A stretch of 64,000 bases of DNA from Cristatella mucedo (GCA_009760855.2 WPIO01000005.1:2469501-2533500); one strand, 5' to 3'. Shown: positions 1 through 12,639, counted from the first letter of the stretch. Notes: generated by a model not told the origin, from the sequence alone. A program made the numbers and translations.

Positions 1-357
1 AAATACGGAGCTGTAGCTTCGGGAAAGATGTGACATAAGTTCGTTTTAGATAAGGCTGAACTTTGCTTTAGTGTCACTAGACAATGGCAGCCAGCTTCCT
101 GGTCTCAGTATCTCTATGCCACTAAACTGGTCTTCAAATAAATCTGACCAGAGAAAGGCTTACTAAATCTAAAAGTAGTGAGTAAATGGGCTTTGTGGCA
201 CAGAGCCAGGGTTTCAATGTTTGACCGGGTTAAGGTGCGAGTTGTACACAGTTCAGTGGCGAGCCTAGGAAGATGTCAACATTGCAATCCTTCATCTAGA
301 GCACAGGTCATTTGAATAAGCTATGCAGCCGTTAAGAACTCGTAAGCGTATCTTGGA
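1..357. other. No recognisable feature
   Basis: No exon-like, RNA-like or repeat signal that I can support. Confidence 0.5.
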
Positions 358-1245
358 GAGTGACTGGAAAGGCTGACTCTCAAAATTGGCTCTGCCAGCA
401 TATCTGCTGTCAAGTCAGCTCGAAATCTAGGTGTCATATTCCAAAGCGACCTCTCGTTAGACGACCATATTAGCTCCACAGTCAAATCTGCCTAATTTCA
501 GCTTCTTAACATTGCTAAAAATCGGGCTTGTTTAGATAAGAATATCACGTCTAAGTTGGTCCATGCATTCGTGACATCTCGTCTCGACTTCTGCAACTCA
601 CTGCTTACTGGCTTACCAGCATGTACGATCAGGCAATTGCAGCTGGTGCAAAACTCTGCAGCTAGGCTTGTCTGTCGTGAGCGTCGCAGTTGCCACATTA
701 CACTACTTCTCGCCGACCTGCACTGGCTACCCGTCAAGCAACGGATTGACTTCAAGGTTTTGTCGCACACTTTTAGGTCCCTTCATTCTCTGGCTCCAGC
801 CTATCTCTCCGACATACTCCCCCATCAGGACAAGCATCGTACCACCCACTTTTCTGAATCCAACAGTCTAGAAATACCTCATACAAACCTTAAATCCTTT
901 GGAGAGCGTACATTTAGCTCGTATGCTCCCAAAGCCTGGAACTCCCTCCCGACCTGACCACATTTAAAAGGAACTTAAAACACACACCTATTTAGGACAG
1001 CATTTAGTGGGTCCCTGTGATTCGTTTTGATGTGCTTATGCGTGCTGACACTGTGCATGATGCCACTAACCACATTTGCATGCTGACCCTGTGCATGTCA
1101 TCCCTAACCATGTTATTAATTTTGTTTGTTTTTCAAGCCTGATTTTACTTACCATTCAATTGGATTTCCCTTTGCAGCAAATCTAAAGCGCCTAGAAAGA
1201 GATTAAGTTCTCGGAGGACGCTTTATCAAGTACATTATTGTTATT
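358..1245 (+). mobile_element. LINE A (CR1/L2-like) 3' fragment
   Basis: This is a 5'-truncated copy. It covers the region after the RT palm (SARNLGV-like, then [20 protein letters not shown]) and the conserved C-terminal block ([25 protein letters not shown]). A 3' UTR follows, with the family stem AAAGCGCCTAGAAAGAGATT and a short TTA/TTG run. Stops and frameshifts make it dead. Confidence 0.9.
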
Positions 1246-1997
1246 GTTAGTGACCAGTTAGCTAGTAGCAGAAGTCCTTCCATATTTTCTCAATCAAACG
1301 AGAAAGCTATTTTTGTTGTTCACTCCAGCGAGGGTCATATCACCTGTCAATATGATTCAAAAGAGGACCGGAACTAATAAGCAGGCGACACCAGCACAAG
1401 CAATCTGGCTGGAACTTATGTAACCCAGAAGAGTACCAGGTTATCTCTATTTGAAGTAAGGATTATTTACCAACACATGGCATTTTTAAATCGGTTACAT
1501 TTTTCTGAAACTCTGCATCACTGGTGGCAAATTACGTCGCTGCAAGCTTCTGAGCAGATTTCTTGCACTACTCCGAAGCAGCGGAGAAGGAGTAGCAAAC
1601 CCTATCAACGGCTGAAAAATGAGAACATCTTTCTTTGAAGGTGGTCTTCTAGGTATTTATCGCTTCACGGGGGCTACGAAAAATACTAGCCATACCCTCA
1701 CTTCCGTCGCAGACAGATCATGTGCGCTTGCATCGAAACTACATTCTATTCTCAGCATGCAGTCGGGCTGCAAGAGCTTGAAGTTGAACGCCTTCACCGC
1801 TTGGTAGCAGTTTCAAAACAGCTTTTGCATATGTTGAAGCTGTAAATTTAGCTGGCCTATACGGCCAAATACATTTTTAGATGCCGAGTCAAAGTTAAAA
1901 GTTTGTATCTCTACGATGCGTAAAGGGTAAACAAAAGCTCTCAAGGAAAGTCACTGTAGTAGCTAACTAACACACTTGTATAGCGGCTGCATAGTCT
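1246..1997. other. No recognisable feature
   Basis: Unique-looking sequence between a LINE tail and a decayed SINE. The short open frame at 1619-1807 has no recognisable domain. Confidence 0.4.
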
Positions 1998-2112
1998 TAA
2001 TCGCTAAAACCGCCGCTTGCATTTGGCAATAAAGGGACCGTCCATTGCAGGATTCTAACCCACGACCTCCGTAGTGAAGAGCGAGCATCATACCTCCTGT
2101 GCTATCACCTCT
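1998..2112 (-). mobile_element. SINE family 2, decayed copy
   Basis: In reverse complement it shows the B-box-like region and the GGCGAT-type body of this family. Both ends are eroded. Confidence 0.5.
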
Positions 2113-2506
2113 CCAGATTACCTCCAGTGCTGATCCATCCGAGGCTGTTGCAGAGCTGGGTACAGATTTCCAAACGCTCTCAGACGTTAAGCAGGATCCA
2201 CCAGTTATTGTGGCTGCGTGTGTGAATTAGGTCTAACATAGCTACCGTTATTTGCACGGTCCGCCTACATAAACGAATCCAGTTAGAATACGGTTGGAAT
2301 TCCCTGTAAGCGGCCACTTATTATATCTGCCAAAGCAAGCTGACAAATAGTGAAGTGGGCATGAAAGCACATATGACTTCCATGCACATCCGCAAAGCAC
2401 TGCAATCGACTGAGGAGATTCATGAGCTTTACTAATGCAATTGCAGCTCCGTCAGCAACCAGCAGAGAGAGGGGGTTCCAGTGTAACAATAATAACAATA
2501 ATAATT

Positions 2507-2677
2507 CCAGCTGATTTAACAGCCTTCTTTTGTATAGTGACAGAAGAGCCTTTACGGCAATTACCACCGCTTGCAGTGGTGATATAGGATCACCAGCCGA
2601 AAGATTCAAACTCATGACCTTGGGCCCGAGGTCGTGAAAAGCAACCGCCTTACCTAGTGAGCCATTACGGCCCACCA
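2507..2677 (-). mobile_element. SINE family 2 copy
   Basis: Near full length. In reverse complement it runs from the tRNA-like head (GCCGTAATGGCTCACTAGG, with a TAGGTAAGG A-box-like motif) through the GGTCGTGA stem to the tail GGCTCTTCTGTCACTATACA ending in GTTAAATCAGCTGG. Confidence 0.8.
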
Positions 2678-2686
2678 CTTTTGAGT

Positions 2687-3685
2687 GTAAGTGTAAGTGA
2701 TTCTGCTCATTGAAATTTACCGGTGCTCGAAGTAGATCCGCAACTCAAGTTTCGCCCAAGATTTGAGACACAAAATCTTCAGTCAAAGGAATTTGTCAAA
2801 TTGTCAAAGGAACTTGCAGCTATCCTATGCTGGTCAGTCACCTTTGACGATGCTCTCACCCATTAGCATTGTTTACGGAATCCTATCGTAACTTTATCTT
2901 CACTGGAAAATTTAGTTACGGAGCAGTTGGCCCAATGTGGAACATGGTGGGCAAGTCCTGACAGCCAGACCAGTTTAAACTGTCAAAGTTGCGGCGACGA
3001 CGACAGTTTGGGCCTATAATTAGCAAGGAAGCTTTTGCTTGATGAGAAGTTGCATCTAGAAGGCCTATCTTGAGCAAACGCTGCACATAACAAGAGCCGT
3101 AATAGCAGAGCGCCACATGAGTGTGTGGAAAACCAGCTAATCTCTCGAAGCTGTAATGACAGTAAAGTCAGATGTAGCACATAGACAAATGCCATCAACC
3201 GCCAAGTAAGACCAAAGTCTGTTTAGGAAAGACAAAAATCTACTCCAAAATGGCAAAATTTGTCATGAAATTAAAACTGCTCAAAAAGCCAAAATCCTTG
3301 CGAAAAGGCTACAATATGGGCAGTAAATTCAATAATTTGTGCAAAATCGTCTAGAAATTATGGCTGTGAAAATCTATGACTACTGTTAACATCAGATAAA
3401 AATCAGAGATTTCGGGTACGGTTTTTAAGGGTAATTTAATTAAATACATAAATCAAATCCACCCATGTTTCATCACTGAACAATAAACCCGTACGCCCTA
3501 GCAGATATGAAATGAGGAAGTCTACATGATAAATATCAAGGGACTTATGTTCTCTGGTGTTTGAGACAGTTTTTGTTGGCGATTGGTCATTGTACAGTCA
3601 AGCCTCTCTGTAAGCCTACCTTCCGTGGACGATTTGCTATGCTTATGCTGCTTGTGCTTATAGGGAGGTAGTCGCATCAAAGAAT
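2687..3685. other. No recognisable feature
   Basis: No exon or repeat recognised. Open frames on the minus strand at 2916-3198 are short and featureless. Confidence 0.4.
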
Positions 3686-3850
3686 AGCTGATTTAACAGC
3701 CTCATTCGTGTAGTGGCAGAAGAGTTGTGCCTAAACGGCCTTCATCATCGTTTTTTGTGGGCAATGAATTATCGCCCACTCTAGGATTTGAAACCACAAG
3801 TTGGATTGTGAAAAGCGAGCACCTTACTCATATGCCACCACTCAGGGGCT
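3686..3850 (-). mobile_element. SINE family 2 copy, diverged
   Basis: In reverse complement it has AAGGTGCTCGCTTTTCAC, a degenerate B box and the tail ending GCTGTTAAATCAGCT. It is more diverged than the 8,671 copy. Confidence 0.65.
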
Positions 3851-6800
3851 GTCGTGCGACCTACCGCGATCTTGTGATAGTCACATCCAGTCGGGTTTCA
3901 TCGCTTTCAGTATAGCTACCCTCGGTGGAAGTGCGCTCAATTATAATCGGAGGACTAAGAAGAATACATGCACAAAGGTACATGAGACCGAGAAACCATA
4001 GTTCTCTCAGAAAGAGCTTTAAAAATGTGCTAAGGACTCTTTTTCACAGGGCAAGCTATCAAAATGAATCTACGATCACTCGTATTTATAATTAGGGCAA
4101 GGGCTACTTAACCTGGAATGCGGCTCAGACCCTCCGCTACAAGTGAGATCGTTAAGTCATTCACCCGCTTCTAAACTACATTGGGCAACTGGATTTTGCA
4201 ATTCTGAGCTTAGTGAGTTTTTCTGAGTCGCTCGCTTATATGCGAGAAAGTAAACGGTAAGTAAAAGTTTAAAAATGGTAAATGGAAAGTAAACGGTTAG
4301 CCAAGCACGTCTGCTTCCGACTCAGCCTATTTTATTCTCGCGGCTGGCAAGAGTAATGTATGAATCGCCGTCAGTTTAAAGGTTTTAAAATACTTGGCAA
4401 AGGTGGCTCTCGCAAATTCCGATACGATTTTCACAGCACTTCCGGATCCTAGCCATAAAATACCGTAGTATGGCCAGAGAGACATGTACAGTATGGGTGA
4501 AAATGGTGTCTCCTACCTTCGGCACCAAAGTGCATTATTGATTGTAAGCATCTGAAGGGAATAAAAGAGATACGATTCGCACAAGTCCAGCTCTGGCTTC
4601 AAATGCCATGGATAACCACAAACTAGAGCCGTTATTTATCGGCATTGCTCCCAAACCAGGAGCTTTCAAAGGGAAAACGGGGAAGTAGCAAGGCTTTCTA
4701 AACCGTCACAATTCCAAAGAATCTATGACAGGAGTATTATTCAGAGAATGGGTGCAAATGGTGGGTCGCCATATGGGCTGAGCTAGCCATCAGATTTGGG
4801 CTTTTTCGGATAATGCTCGGAGTCACTCAAGAGGAGACCTTAGGCTGTTGAATATTAAAGTGGTCATGCTCCCTCCGTATCCAGCATCGAAAGTGCAGCC
4901 TTTAAATTCAAAAATCATCGGCCTATCCTCCGTGACGAAACTGCCGTTTTAATGCACAGCAAGCTATTGATTGACTGGAATCTGGGCGTGCCAATTTATT
5001 CTTCCAGGATTAACTGATGACAATGCAGCTATTTATTCATGAACGGCAATCGATTCCATTCAATACAACCACAATTCAATTTATTTCAGCATGCAAAACT
5101 CTTTGTCCTAGAGGAAGTGGCAATGACTTCCCGAGAATTGAGTAGCAAGTGCTGAGCGACTTTGTGGAGGCTATATCGCATCCCAACTTTACGCACTGGC
5201 GTGGCATCGACGACTGTATGCATTCTACGCCAGAAGCGGCTGTAGTACACCCAGCTGTTAGATGAAGGCATTTTACATTTTAAAAGCGTATGAGACCACA
5301 AGGACCATCATTGACAGCAGCAGCGATCCAGCAGATTCTATCGTTCTCCTTGGGCTACTCGTCAAGCAGCTTGACCTGCATTACCAAGCTGTGACATTAA
5401 GAACGCAGGGAAGCCTGAATCAATATTTTAGACTTTTAAAAGCAGGACTTACACTTCAAACGCTATAACCATACTCGGATGTCTTAATTCTAGAATGACC
5501 GCAGTTGAAATCTGTTAGTTTATTACCTGCACAGCTAAAACAAACTTTTAACCTACATGAAGCTTTTGGCCACATTTCATTGCAATGAAATTGTGTCGCG
5601 TATTTAGGGAAATAAAAATTACTGTATTTGACAGCTATTTTCTTAGAAGTAATACAGCTGCTTGAGTAACTATTGAGAAATCCTGTCAAGCTCTGCTGTT
5701 ATAGCTGAGTAGCAGGTGACAAAGGAATCGAGAGTCCAGCAAATGTAATAGCTTAAAAATGCAGGTCACTCCTCATCGACAACATTAGGATCTCGAAAGT
5801 GGTAGAGTAAAAACAGCTACCTTCTCTTTTAACCCACTTTTTTTGAAGTGCCTACGTTAAGGAGATTTTCCCATCTTCTGTGAGTCCAGACGGTTCCCAA
5901 CCAGACCAGAAAGCCAATATACTGGTTAGGTTCAATGCCACACATATAGTCTCTTCATTGTGTTGCATGTCCTCGGCTCAGGATCCTTAAGCAGTCATGA
6001 TCGTACATAGTTTTGCAGTTCAGAATTCTTCAATTAGCATAAGACGGCATAGTCTTGAAGCCTGACAACTGGCAGCTGACCCAAGATGAATTAAATTAAA
6101 AGTGCCTGTCCATAACAAGAGCCGTTGCACTCGGTTTGTTATGCTTTTCTTTACACTTTTATTTAATAGAGCATCGATAGCCAACATCATATTGAGAACA
6201 TTGTTTGTTCCTTGGAGGAGGGTGCTACCAAGACTGCATTTAGATTCTACCTGTCCAAGCAGTTAGTGAAGCAACCGAAAGAGATAGAGATTCATTAAAA
6301 AGATTTTCAATGCCATTTTAAAAATTAAGGCCACAGTACGGATAATATCTTGTGAACAGCTAGTGGGAGATGTGGTAACCCGATACACCAGGCCGAAGCT
6401 AGCGGACGACCCAGGGAAACGTAGATTTTATGACTGCAATTTCTCATCACGTGACACGCAAAGAAGGATGCACAAAGACTTTGTTTTCAGAAACCACCAA
6501 TTAATTAAGGAAGGCGCTTTCCAGTACAGAATAAATTTGATGAAGCATGCAAGCAGTGGATGCTTAGTATCTTTGAGCAGCTAAGATTTTGGTTTGCTTT
6601 GTTCTTTACGTAAAAAGGCAAAATCTCATGCAACCATAAGTTCAATAGGCAATGCTTATATTCGTCGCAGCAGTTTATGCATAATCCTTTTTGCTTGTCA
6701 ATTTCCTATGCGCATAGAGGGGCTATGGATGCAGGTAGGATGAGGAAAGCGAGTTTTGGCGTCTAGAAATATAGTCGCTGAAAATCATCAGTGTAGCCAT

Positions 6801-7224
6801 AATCGCAATGGTCGGTGCGTCAGCTTCTAAACTCCATTGGTTATTTTATCCAAATGTTGTAGCTGCGATGAAACGTAGCGTTAACTCTGAAGGACGAACT
6901 TTCTACTAAACCGCCTCTAGCTTTATATGCACAAAATGGACAGAAATTTTGACATGAAAGTGATCAGGGAAACACTCAGAAAAGATCAGAGCGGGCGAAG
7001 AGTCAGTCGCAGTCACTGCGGTAGCAGCAGTACATCGTTGGCGGCGGTGGCGGAAGCAATAGTGGCAATGGAGACAAAGTCGGCTGCGTCTACGACTGCA
7101 CTTGCGGCAGAGGTAGCGGAAGCAACAGCGGCAAGACCGGTTGCAGTGACGGCGGCAAGCTGTTGCTTCATCCGTGTTCGCGCAAAAGTTAGAAGTAGCA
7201 GAGCTTACAGCTGGAGCGGCGGCA
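3851..7224. other. No recognisable gene or repeat
   Basis: In 3.4 kb I see no splice-flanked hydrophobic or domain-bearing exon and none of the window's repeat families. The longest open frames (5262-5468 +, 6363-6584 +) have no family signature. Confidence 0.4.
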
Positions 7225-7304
7225 TTATCACACACGCATGCACACACGCACGCGCACCCACGCAAGCACACACACACACACCCACACACACACCCACACA
7301 CACT

Positions 7305-7370
<66 letters not shown>

Positions 7371-7395
7371 CACACATATATATATATATATATAA
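7225..7395 (+). repeat. (CA)n microsatellite ending in (TA)n
   Basis: About 170 bp of CA repeats with interspersed CCA, CGCA and TCA variants, then about 20 bp of TA. The open frames across it in several phases are repeat translations. Confidence 0.95.
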
Positions 7396-7844
7396 GTATG
7401 CAAGGAATTCCATATATAAGACATATTTGAGACAGCCGCTCGCTAAGTGCCCTCCACTAATCTCCTACTATTGAGTGAGCCTCATAGGCCTGGCTGACAT
7501 GCGATAACGCCTACTTAAGCCATTCTAGACTTGGCTTTAATTTACAGTCGAGTTCATAGTGTTCGTACTCTCCCTTTTCTATGGGCAGCACGGGCTTCCT
7601 TTAGTCTAGAATGTATGCAGCCCCAGAATGCGACACTGGCTAGTGGGCTTGCCGTGCAAATGGTTCTTTCGACTTGCTGCATTCGTGGTGCAATACAGGC
7701 GCAGAGCCAATCCTCTCTCAGGGTGTGAGCTACTCTGCTACTGACCCAGTGTTTACTGTCAGAGCTCTTCATCCCGGTAGCAGCGCTGCCATTAGAATCG
7801 AATTGCAAGTTGTGCAGAGTGCTACTGCCTGCTTGTTGTTGTAC

Positions 7845-8165
7845 CGTCATGTGCCACCAGGTGCTAATAGCTGGTGCAAAACTCTGCACCTAGGCTTGTC
7901 TGTCGTGAGCGTCGCCGTTGCCACATCACACCACTTCTCGCCGACCTGCAATGGGTACCAATCAAGTAATGGATCGACTTCAAGGTGTTGACGCTCACTT
8001 TTACTTCACCTCATTTTTTGGCTCCAGCCTGTCTCTCAGATCTAGTTCCCCACTAGGCTAAGCATTGTACTAACACCTTTTCGGAATCAAAGAGCTTATC
8101 AATACCTCGTACAAGCATCAAATTCTTTGGAGACGCTTTGTATGGAGGTGCTTTGTCTAATGAGC
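7845..8165 (+). mobile_element. LINE A fragment, decayed
   Basis: It matches the LINE A stretch from [10 protein letters not shown]-like through ADLxWxPxK to the SESN region, with many lesions. No 3' tail is attached. Confidence 0.75.
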
Positions 8166-8461
8166 ATCCCAACTAACGATTTTTCGAGGCAAAAGCCGTC
8201 TCTCGGCCGCTTTTTGCTTTGAGTTGAGAGCTAACTGTTATTGTGCTTGATTTCGATTCTTGCGTTTTGCAGTAGAATTTTATAACTGCGACTTTGCTTT
8301 GCGTACGGCTAGCGGCGGCAGCCATTAGCCGTGACGAATTTTCGCCAGAAAGTGTTAAGGCAGAGGTCGGAAAAATCCGGGATTTATGCCAGATAGGCCC
8401 TAGCTAGCACTCAAGTCCGGCCTAAGGCTACCCTAGCTATTTATAGTTGGATCGAGCCTAA

Positions 8462-8560
8462 TCAATAATTATAATAATAATACTTGATACAGCGCCTTGG
8501 AAATAACTCAATCTCTTTCTAAGCACTTTACATTTGTCGCAAAAGAAGCACGATCGAAGG
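8462..8560 (-). mobile_element. LINE A / SINE 1 solo 3' tail
   Basis: In reverse complement it reads AGAAAGAGATTGAGTT and continues into ATTATTATAATT. The stem and A/T tail of the family are present without any body. Confidence 0.7.
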
Positions 8561-8670
8561 GTTAGCAATTGCATTGTCGCGGATTTGTTCCCTTTCATTA
8601 CTACTGGTTGCAGTTCAAACTGTAGCCCATGTTTATTTCAAGAACTGAAGTCAGGCGTTCGTATAACTGA

Positions 8671-8845
8671 GCCGTGATGGCACTCTAGGTAAGGCGGTTG
8701 CTTTCACGACCTCGGTCCCGAGGTCGTGGGTTCGATTCCTGTGGTGGGCGATTCTTTATCGCCACTGCAAGCGGTGGTGATAGCCGTAAAGGCTCTTCTG
8801 TCGCTATACAAAAAGAGGCTGTTTAATCAGCTAGGATTTTTTTTA
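8671..8845 (+). mobile_element. SINE family 2, best-preserved copy
   Basis: The tRNA-like head GCCGTGATGGCACTCTAGG has an A-box-like TAGGTAAGGCGG and B box GGTTCGATTCC. A hairpin-like CTCGGTCCCGAG lies between the boxes. The body is GGGCGATTCTTTATCGCCAC, and the tail is GGCTCTTCTGTCGCTATACA ending GTTTAATCAGCTAGG then T-rich. It is unlike the SINE 1 tail. Confidence 0.85.
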
Positions 8846-9862
8846 TAAGCATATGGACAGATTGGGGTGATAAATATCTACCCCTATAATCGCCGTGCGT
8901 GTCTGTGTGCCAGTTGTGGCTTGTTGTTTCTAATTTCGTCTGTGAAGGCCCACTCCAGTGGTCCAACGGAGTGGGCGCGGTTTCTTCTGGCCTAGTGTAC
9001 CTTCTTGACCTCCTGAAATGGCCTAGGAGTCTGAAACGTTTTCCGACCTCTGATCTAGCAGATCGCTTCTCTTGCTTCTTTGTCCAGAAGATAGAAAATA
9101 TCAGGGAGTCCATACATGCGATGGCAGCATCCCCCTAGATTGCTGTCCCTCGATTCCTTGCCGCACCTCAATGTCTGCATTCAAGCAGGTTACTAGTGAG
9201 CTCGTCCTGTAGTTTACATCCAAATCAAAGAAGATAACAAGTTCTTTGGACCATATATCCCCCTGTCCTGCTCCTTACGTTGCATTGATCTACTGCTACT
9301 GTGCACAACTAACACCATTAATATGTCATTAGCCTTAGTTACCTCCCAGCACCTTTCAAAAAAGCTATAGGTCAGGTTGTAGTCAGGCCACTACTCATGC
9401 AAGTGACACTAGACCAAGAGAACTTGAACAACTACCGCCAGTCTCCCTTTAACCATTCCTATCAAAGACACTGGAGCGAGTCGTGGCAGACCTGCTGAAC
9501 TCATATATTGAAACTTCAAACCTTGCTAGTAACTTCCAGTCTGGTTTCAGAGCTAATCATTCTATAGATTCAGAATTTCTTTGGGTGTACAACAACCTAC
9601 ATAGGAATGCAGACATGATTAGTGGATCTCTGCTTGTTTTGCTCGATCTTTCGGCAGTTTTTGACACCATCGATCACCAATTTCTTCTAGAGCCCCTATC
9701 ATCTCGCCTGAACATCACTGGCACTGCTCTGCAATAGTTCAGATTCTATCTCAGCGGGCGACTCCAGAGTACAAATGTGAACCACCAAAGATCATTCGAG
9801 GTACCTCTGTAATATGGGGTACCTCGGGGTTCCGTGTTTGGTCCGGTTCTTTTCACACTTTA

Positions 9863-9865
<3 letters not shown>

Positions 9866-9919
<54 letters not shown>
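9866..9919 (+). repeat. (CT)n microsatellite inside LINE A
   Basis: The tract replaces the short CTCCCTCTTGCTG stretch seen in other LINE A copies, between the VYTxPLA and DVI codons. Confidence 0.95.
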
Positions 9920-9920
<1 letters not shown>

Positions 9921-9982
9921 CCGATGTGATTGTCAAGCACAATCTAACCTTTCACTTATATGCGGATGTCACTCAGTTGTAT

Positions 9983-10131
9983 ATATATAATTCATTTGTA
10001 TAGCGCCCCAAGGGAACTAAATCTCTATTCAGGGGCTTCACATATGCCTCAGGGCTCGAGCCTACGACCTCAGCCAGACCTTAGTCGGGGCGAGCACCTT
10101 AATCGCTGGACCAACCCAGCTCGCTTGCTTT
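9983..10131 (-). mobile_element. SINE family 1 nested in LINE A
   Basis: In reverse complement it has the head AGCGAGCTGGGTTGGTCCAG with A-box-like GATTAAGGTGCTCGCC and B box AGGCTCGAGCCC. The tail is GAATAGAGATTTAGTTCCC followed by GGGGCGCTATACAAATGAAT and TA repeats. The LINE resumes on both sides with only a few bases missing. Confidence 0.85.
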
Positions 10132-11127
10132 GATACCTCCCAGGCTTCAAGCAAGTCAGATTCTCTCAACTCCCTTGCTGCATGTATTGATGACATCCGC
10201 ACATGAATGACAGCAAATATTTTTAATCGAATGATAATAAAACTAACTTATTAGTAACGGGAAAATCAAGAGTGATTCAGAAACTGGAAAAGCAAACGCT
10301 AAAAATCGGGTCCTCCAGCATGTCTGCTGTTTCATCTGCTCGAAATCTAGGTGTCACGTTGCAAAGTGACCATTTGTTAGACGTTCGCATTAGCTATACA
10401 ATCAAGTCTGCATACTTTCAGCTACTTAACATCGCTAAAATTCGGGCTTGTTTAGATAATGATATTACGTCTAAGTTGGTCCATGCATTTGTGACATCCC
10501 ATCTTGACTTTTGTAACTCACTGCTTGCTGGCCTACCGGCATATGTAATCATGCCCTTACAGCTGGTTCAAAACTCAGCAGCTAGGCTTGTCTGTCATGA
10601 TTGTCGCAGTTGCCATATCACATCACTTCTCGCTGACCTGCACTGGCTACCAGTCAAGCAACAGATATACTTCAAGGTACTGTCGCTTACTTTTAGGTTC
10701 AGCAATTCTCTGAATCCAGCTTACCATGCGGATTTACTCTCCCACCAGGCCAAGCATCGCACCACCAGCTTTTCGGAATCTAACTGCTTACCTATAAATT
10801 GTATAAAAGCTCAAATTCCTAGGAGACCGCGCATTTAGTTCGTATGCTTCTAATGCTTGGAACTCACTTCCGACTTGCGTCACGACACCTCCTCACTTGA
10901 ACACATTTAAAGAAAACTTAAAAACGCACCTATGTATGACTCTATTTAGTGGATCCCTGTAGTTTGTCCTTTATGTGCTTATGGGTGCTGATACTGTGCA
11001 TGCTGCCACTAACCACACTTGCATGCTGACCCTGTACACGTCATCCTTAATCATGTAATTCGTGGTGTTTATCAAGCATGACACCGGTTAAAATTCGCCC
11101 GTTTCCTTTGCAGCAACCGTAAAGGGC

Positions 11128-11130
<3 letters not shown>

Positions 11131-11173
<43 letters not shown>
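11131..11173 (+). repeat. (AG)n microsatellite in LINE A 3' UTR
   Basis: It is expanded from the AGAAAGAGATTGAG part of the family 3' stem. Confidence 0.95.
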
Positions 11174-11176
<3 letters not shown>

Positions 11177-11660
11177 AGTTCTCTGAGGGCGCTTTATCAA
11201 CTGTATTATTATTATATTATTCTTAAGGTGATACCACTGATCTGTGACAGGGGCTAGTCCTGTGCTGTGCAGCTGAAACAAGCACGGATCGGGCGTAGCT
11301 GCTTCTCCCAAGAGCCTGCCGAGGCTGGCGATGGCACGGCTTACTTGGTGCAGCTCAACACGGGACAAATTGGGTGGGGTACGGCGGCATGCACAGCAGG
11401 CACCCTGCTCGGCTCACAGGATCCCAGAATTTGAGGATAGACGACTGAGCCAAAGTATCTGGAAGCAAGCTATACGAAGGGAACTTAGAGCTTTCAATCA
11501 TTGGCCTAGCAACACACACAGTCCAGCTAAAGTCAGTCAGGGCCTTGGCTGCTGATCCCATAATAATGAAGCATTTGCGAGGCACCTCGTGGTCGTTGAA
11601 TATCCTTCTAGGCTATTTTATATGATGGAAACGAAGTTTTCCATTATTTCTGCCGTCCTG

Positions 11661-11780
11661 GTTTGGCCCAGCTGCTCGCCTTCGACTACCAAGGTAGTGG
11701 GCTCCAGCCCTGTGGCCTCTACCAAACACTAGATAGAGATTGAGTTATCTTGCGCAAAATACAAATGAATTATATATGAA
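11661..11780 (+). mobile_element. SINE family 1 copy
   Basis: The head is GTTTGGCCCAGCTGCTCGCC, and the tail AGATAGAGATTGAGTTATC ends in ACAAATGAATTATATATG. The B box is degraded. Confidence 0.7.
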
Positions 11781-11989
11781 TACATTCAGTGATGACGTGC
11801 ACACTGACCTCATGCATTAACATATAAAAGGCCATTAACACTGATCGAGCAAATGGTGGGAGGAGTGTGTGGTTTTAACTACATTTTAAAGTTAATCAAT
11901 TATTGGATGCTGTGATGCCAGCCGGTAGTGAGTCGTATAGGAAGAAAGACTTGTGAGTATTGACTTACACCATTCTAGATAGTCACACG

Positions 11990-12150
11990 TGGATTGGCCA
12001 GCTTGGTGGCTGTTTATTTAGCTGAAAATGGGCTGACTTGGTTGGGGTTATGATTCTGTCATCTGATGATAGGTCACTTTGCAACCGGGCGTGCAGAAGC
12101 TGCAGCAGATATGCTGGCCGAGCCCGAAGCTTCTGCCGCCTACCAGGACA
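11990..12150 (-). mobile_element. LINE A internal fragment
   Basis: In reverse complement it matches GCCAGCATATCTGCTG and CAAAGTGACCT through the SAHFQL codons of LINE A. It lies just upstream of gene 1 exon 1 and may overlap its promoter. Confidence 0.65.
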
Positions 12151-12492
12151 GGATAATGCGGGCTGCCGCATATTGAGGTTCACTATCGTTTTCATGGTAA
12201 TGCTGCATGGATAGCCTGCATTTTCTATATTGAGCTATCCCTTTACAGGTGAGGACGAGTCTGCTGCAACAGCTGGACACAGCAGACCGCGTGTACATTT
12301 CAGAGGAGACGGAGCAGTCCCCGAGGAAAGGCTCCTTCAATATTGGCTCGAGAGCATCTGAGAAATACACAGTCATCAGTAAAGCGTCGCAGGACTTGGC
12401 ATGATCAGTGGCAGCACGCAAGACATGGCCAAAGCACCCTGACGCATTGCTGCATGAGCCTTGCTACTTGGAGCACGATCGAACCTCTCGAG

Positions 12493-12639
12493 ATGACACA
12501 GGCAAGGGCCGAAGACTCTCCAGTGACCTGGAGTGAAGCTCGGAGCTCCAGTAAAGTACTGGCCATGGCTACGATCGCACTGTCAAACATCAGCATTAGC
12601 CTTGCTGCTACGATGTGGGCTCCATTCTTTCCTCAGGAA
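12493..12639 (+). CDS. SLC18B1-like: Gene 1 exon 1 (N-terminus, TM1)
   Basis: The ATG at 12493 has G at -3; an in-frame ATG at 12454 has T at -3 and is less likely. It encodes a polar N-terminus, then TM1 (about residues 24-44), ending in FFPQE, which matches the FFPxE end of TM1 in the family. The donor is GTACGG at 12640 and intron 1 is 102 bp. An upstream coding exon is not excluded. Confidence 0.75.

Larger units (their letters stand above)
9030..11215 (+). mobile_element. LINE A, longest copy (RT to 3' end), with nested SINE and two microsatellites
   Basis: It covers the linker before RT (DLADRFSCFFVQKI), RT blocks [20 protein letters not shown] and LYADVTQLY (catalytic block degraded), and the C-terminal block ([29 protein letters not shown]). 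A 3' UTR follows with the family stem and a short TTA run. It is broken by stops, by a (CT)n expansion at 9,866-9,919, by an antisense SINE 1 at about 9,983-10,131 and by an (AG)n expansion at 11,131-11,173. Confidence 0.9.

Noticed and set aside
6906-7474. Open frames of up to 172 codons across 7.2-7.4 kb on both strands
   Set aside because: They are translations of a (CA)n/(TA)n microsatellite (Cys-Val, Thr-His or Tyr-Ile repeats). The same applies at 19.6-19.9 kb, 25.3 kb, 18.4 kb and 47.6 kb.
8671-8745. tRNA gene
   Set aside because: Only A- and B-box-like motifs are present. No cloverleaf acceptor stem closes, and the head is attached to a dispersed repeat body and tail.
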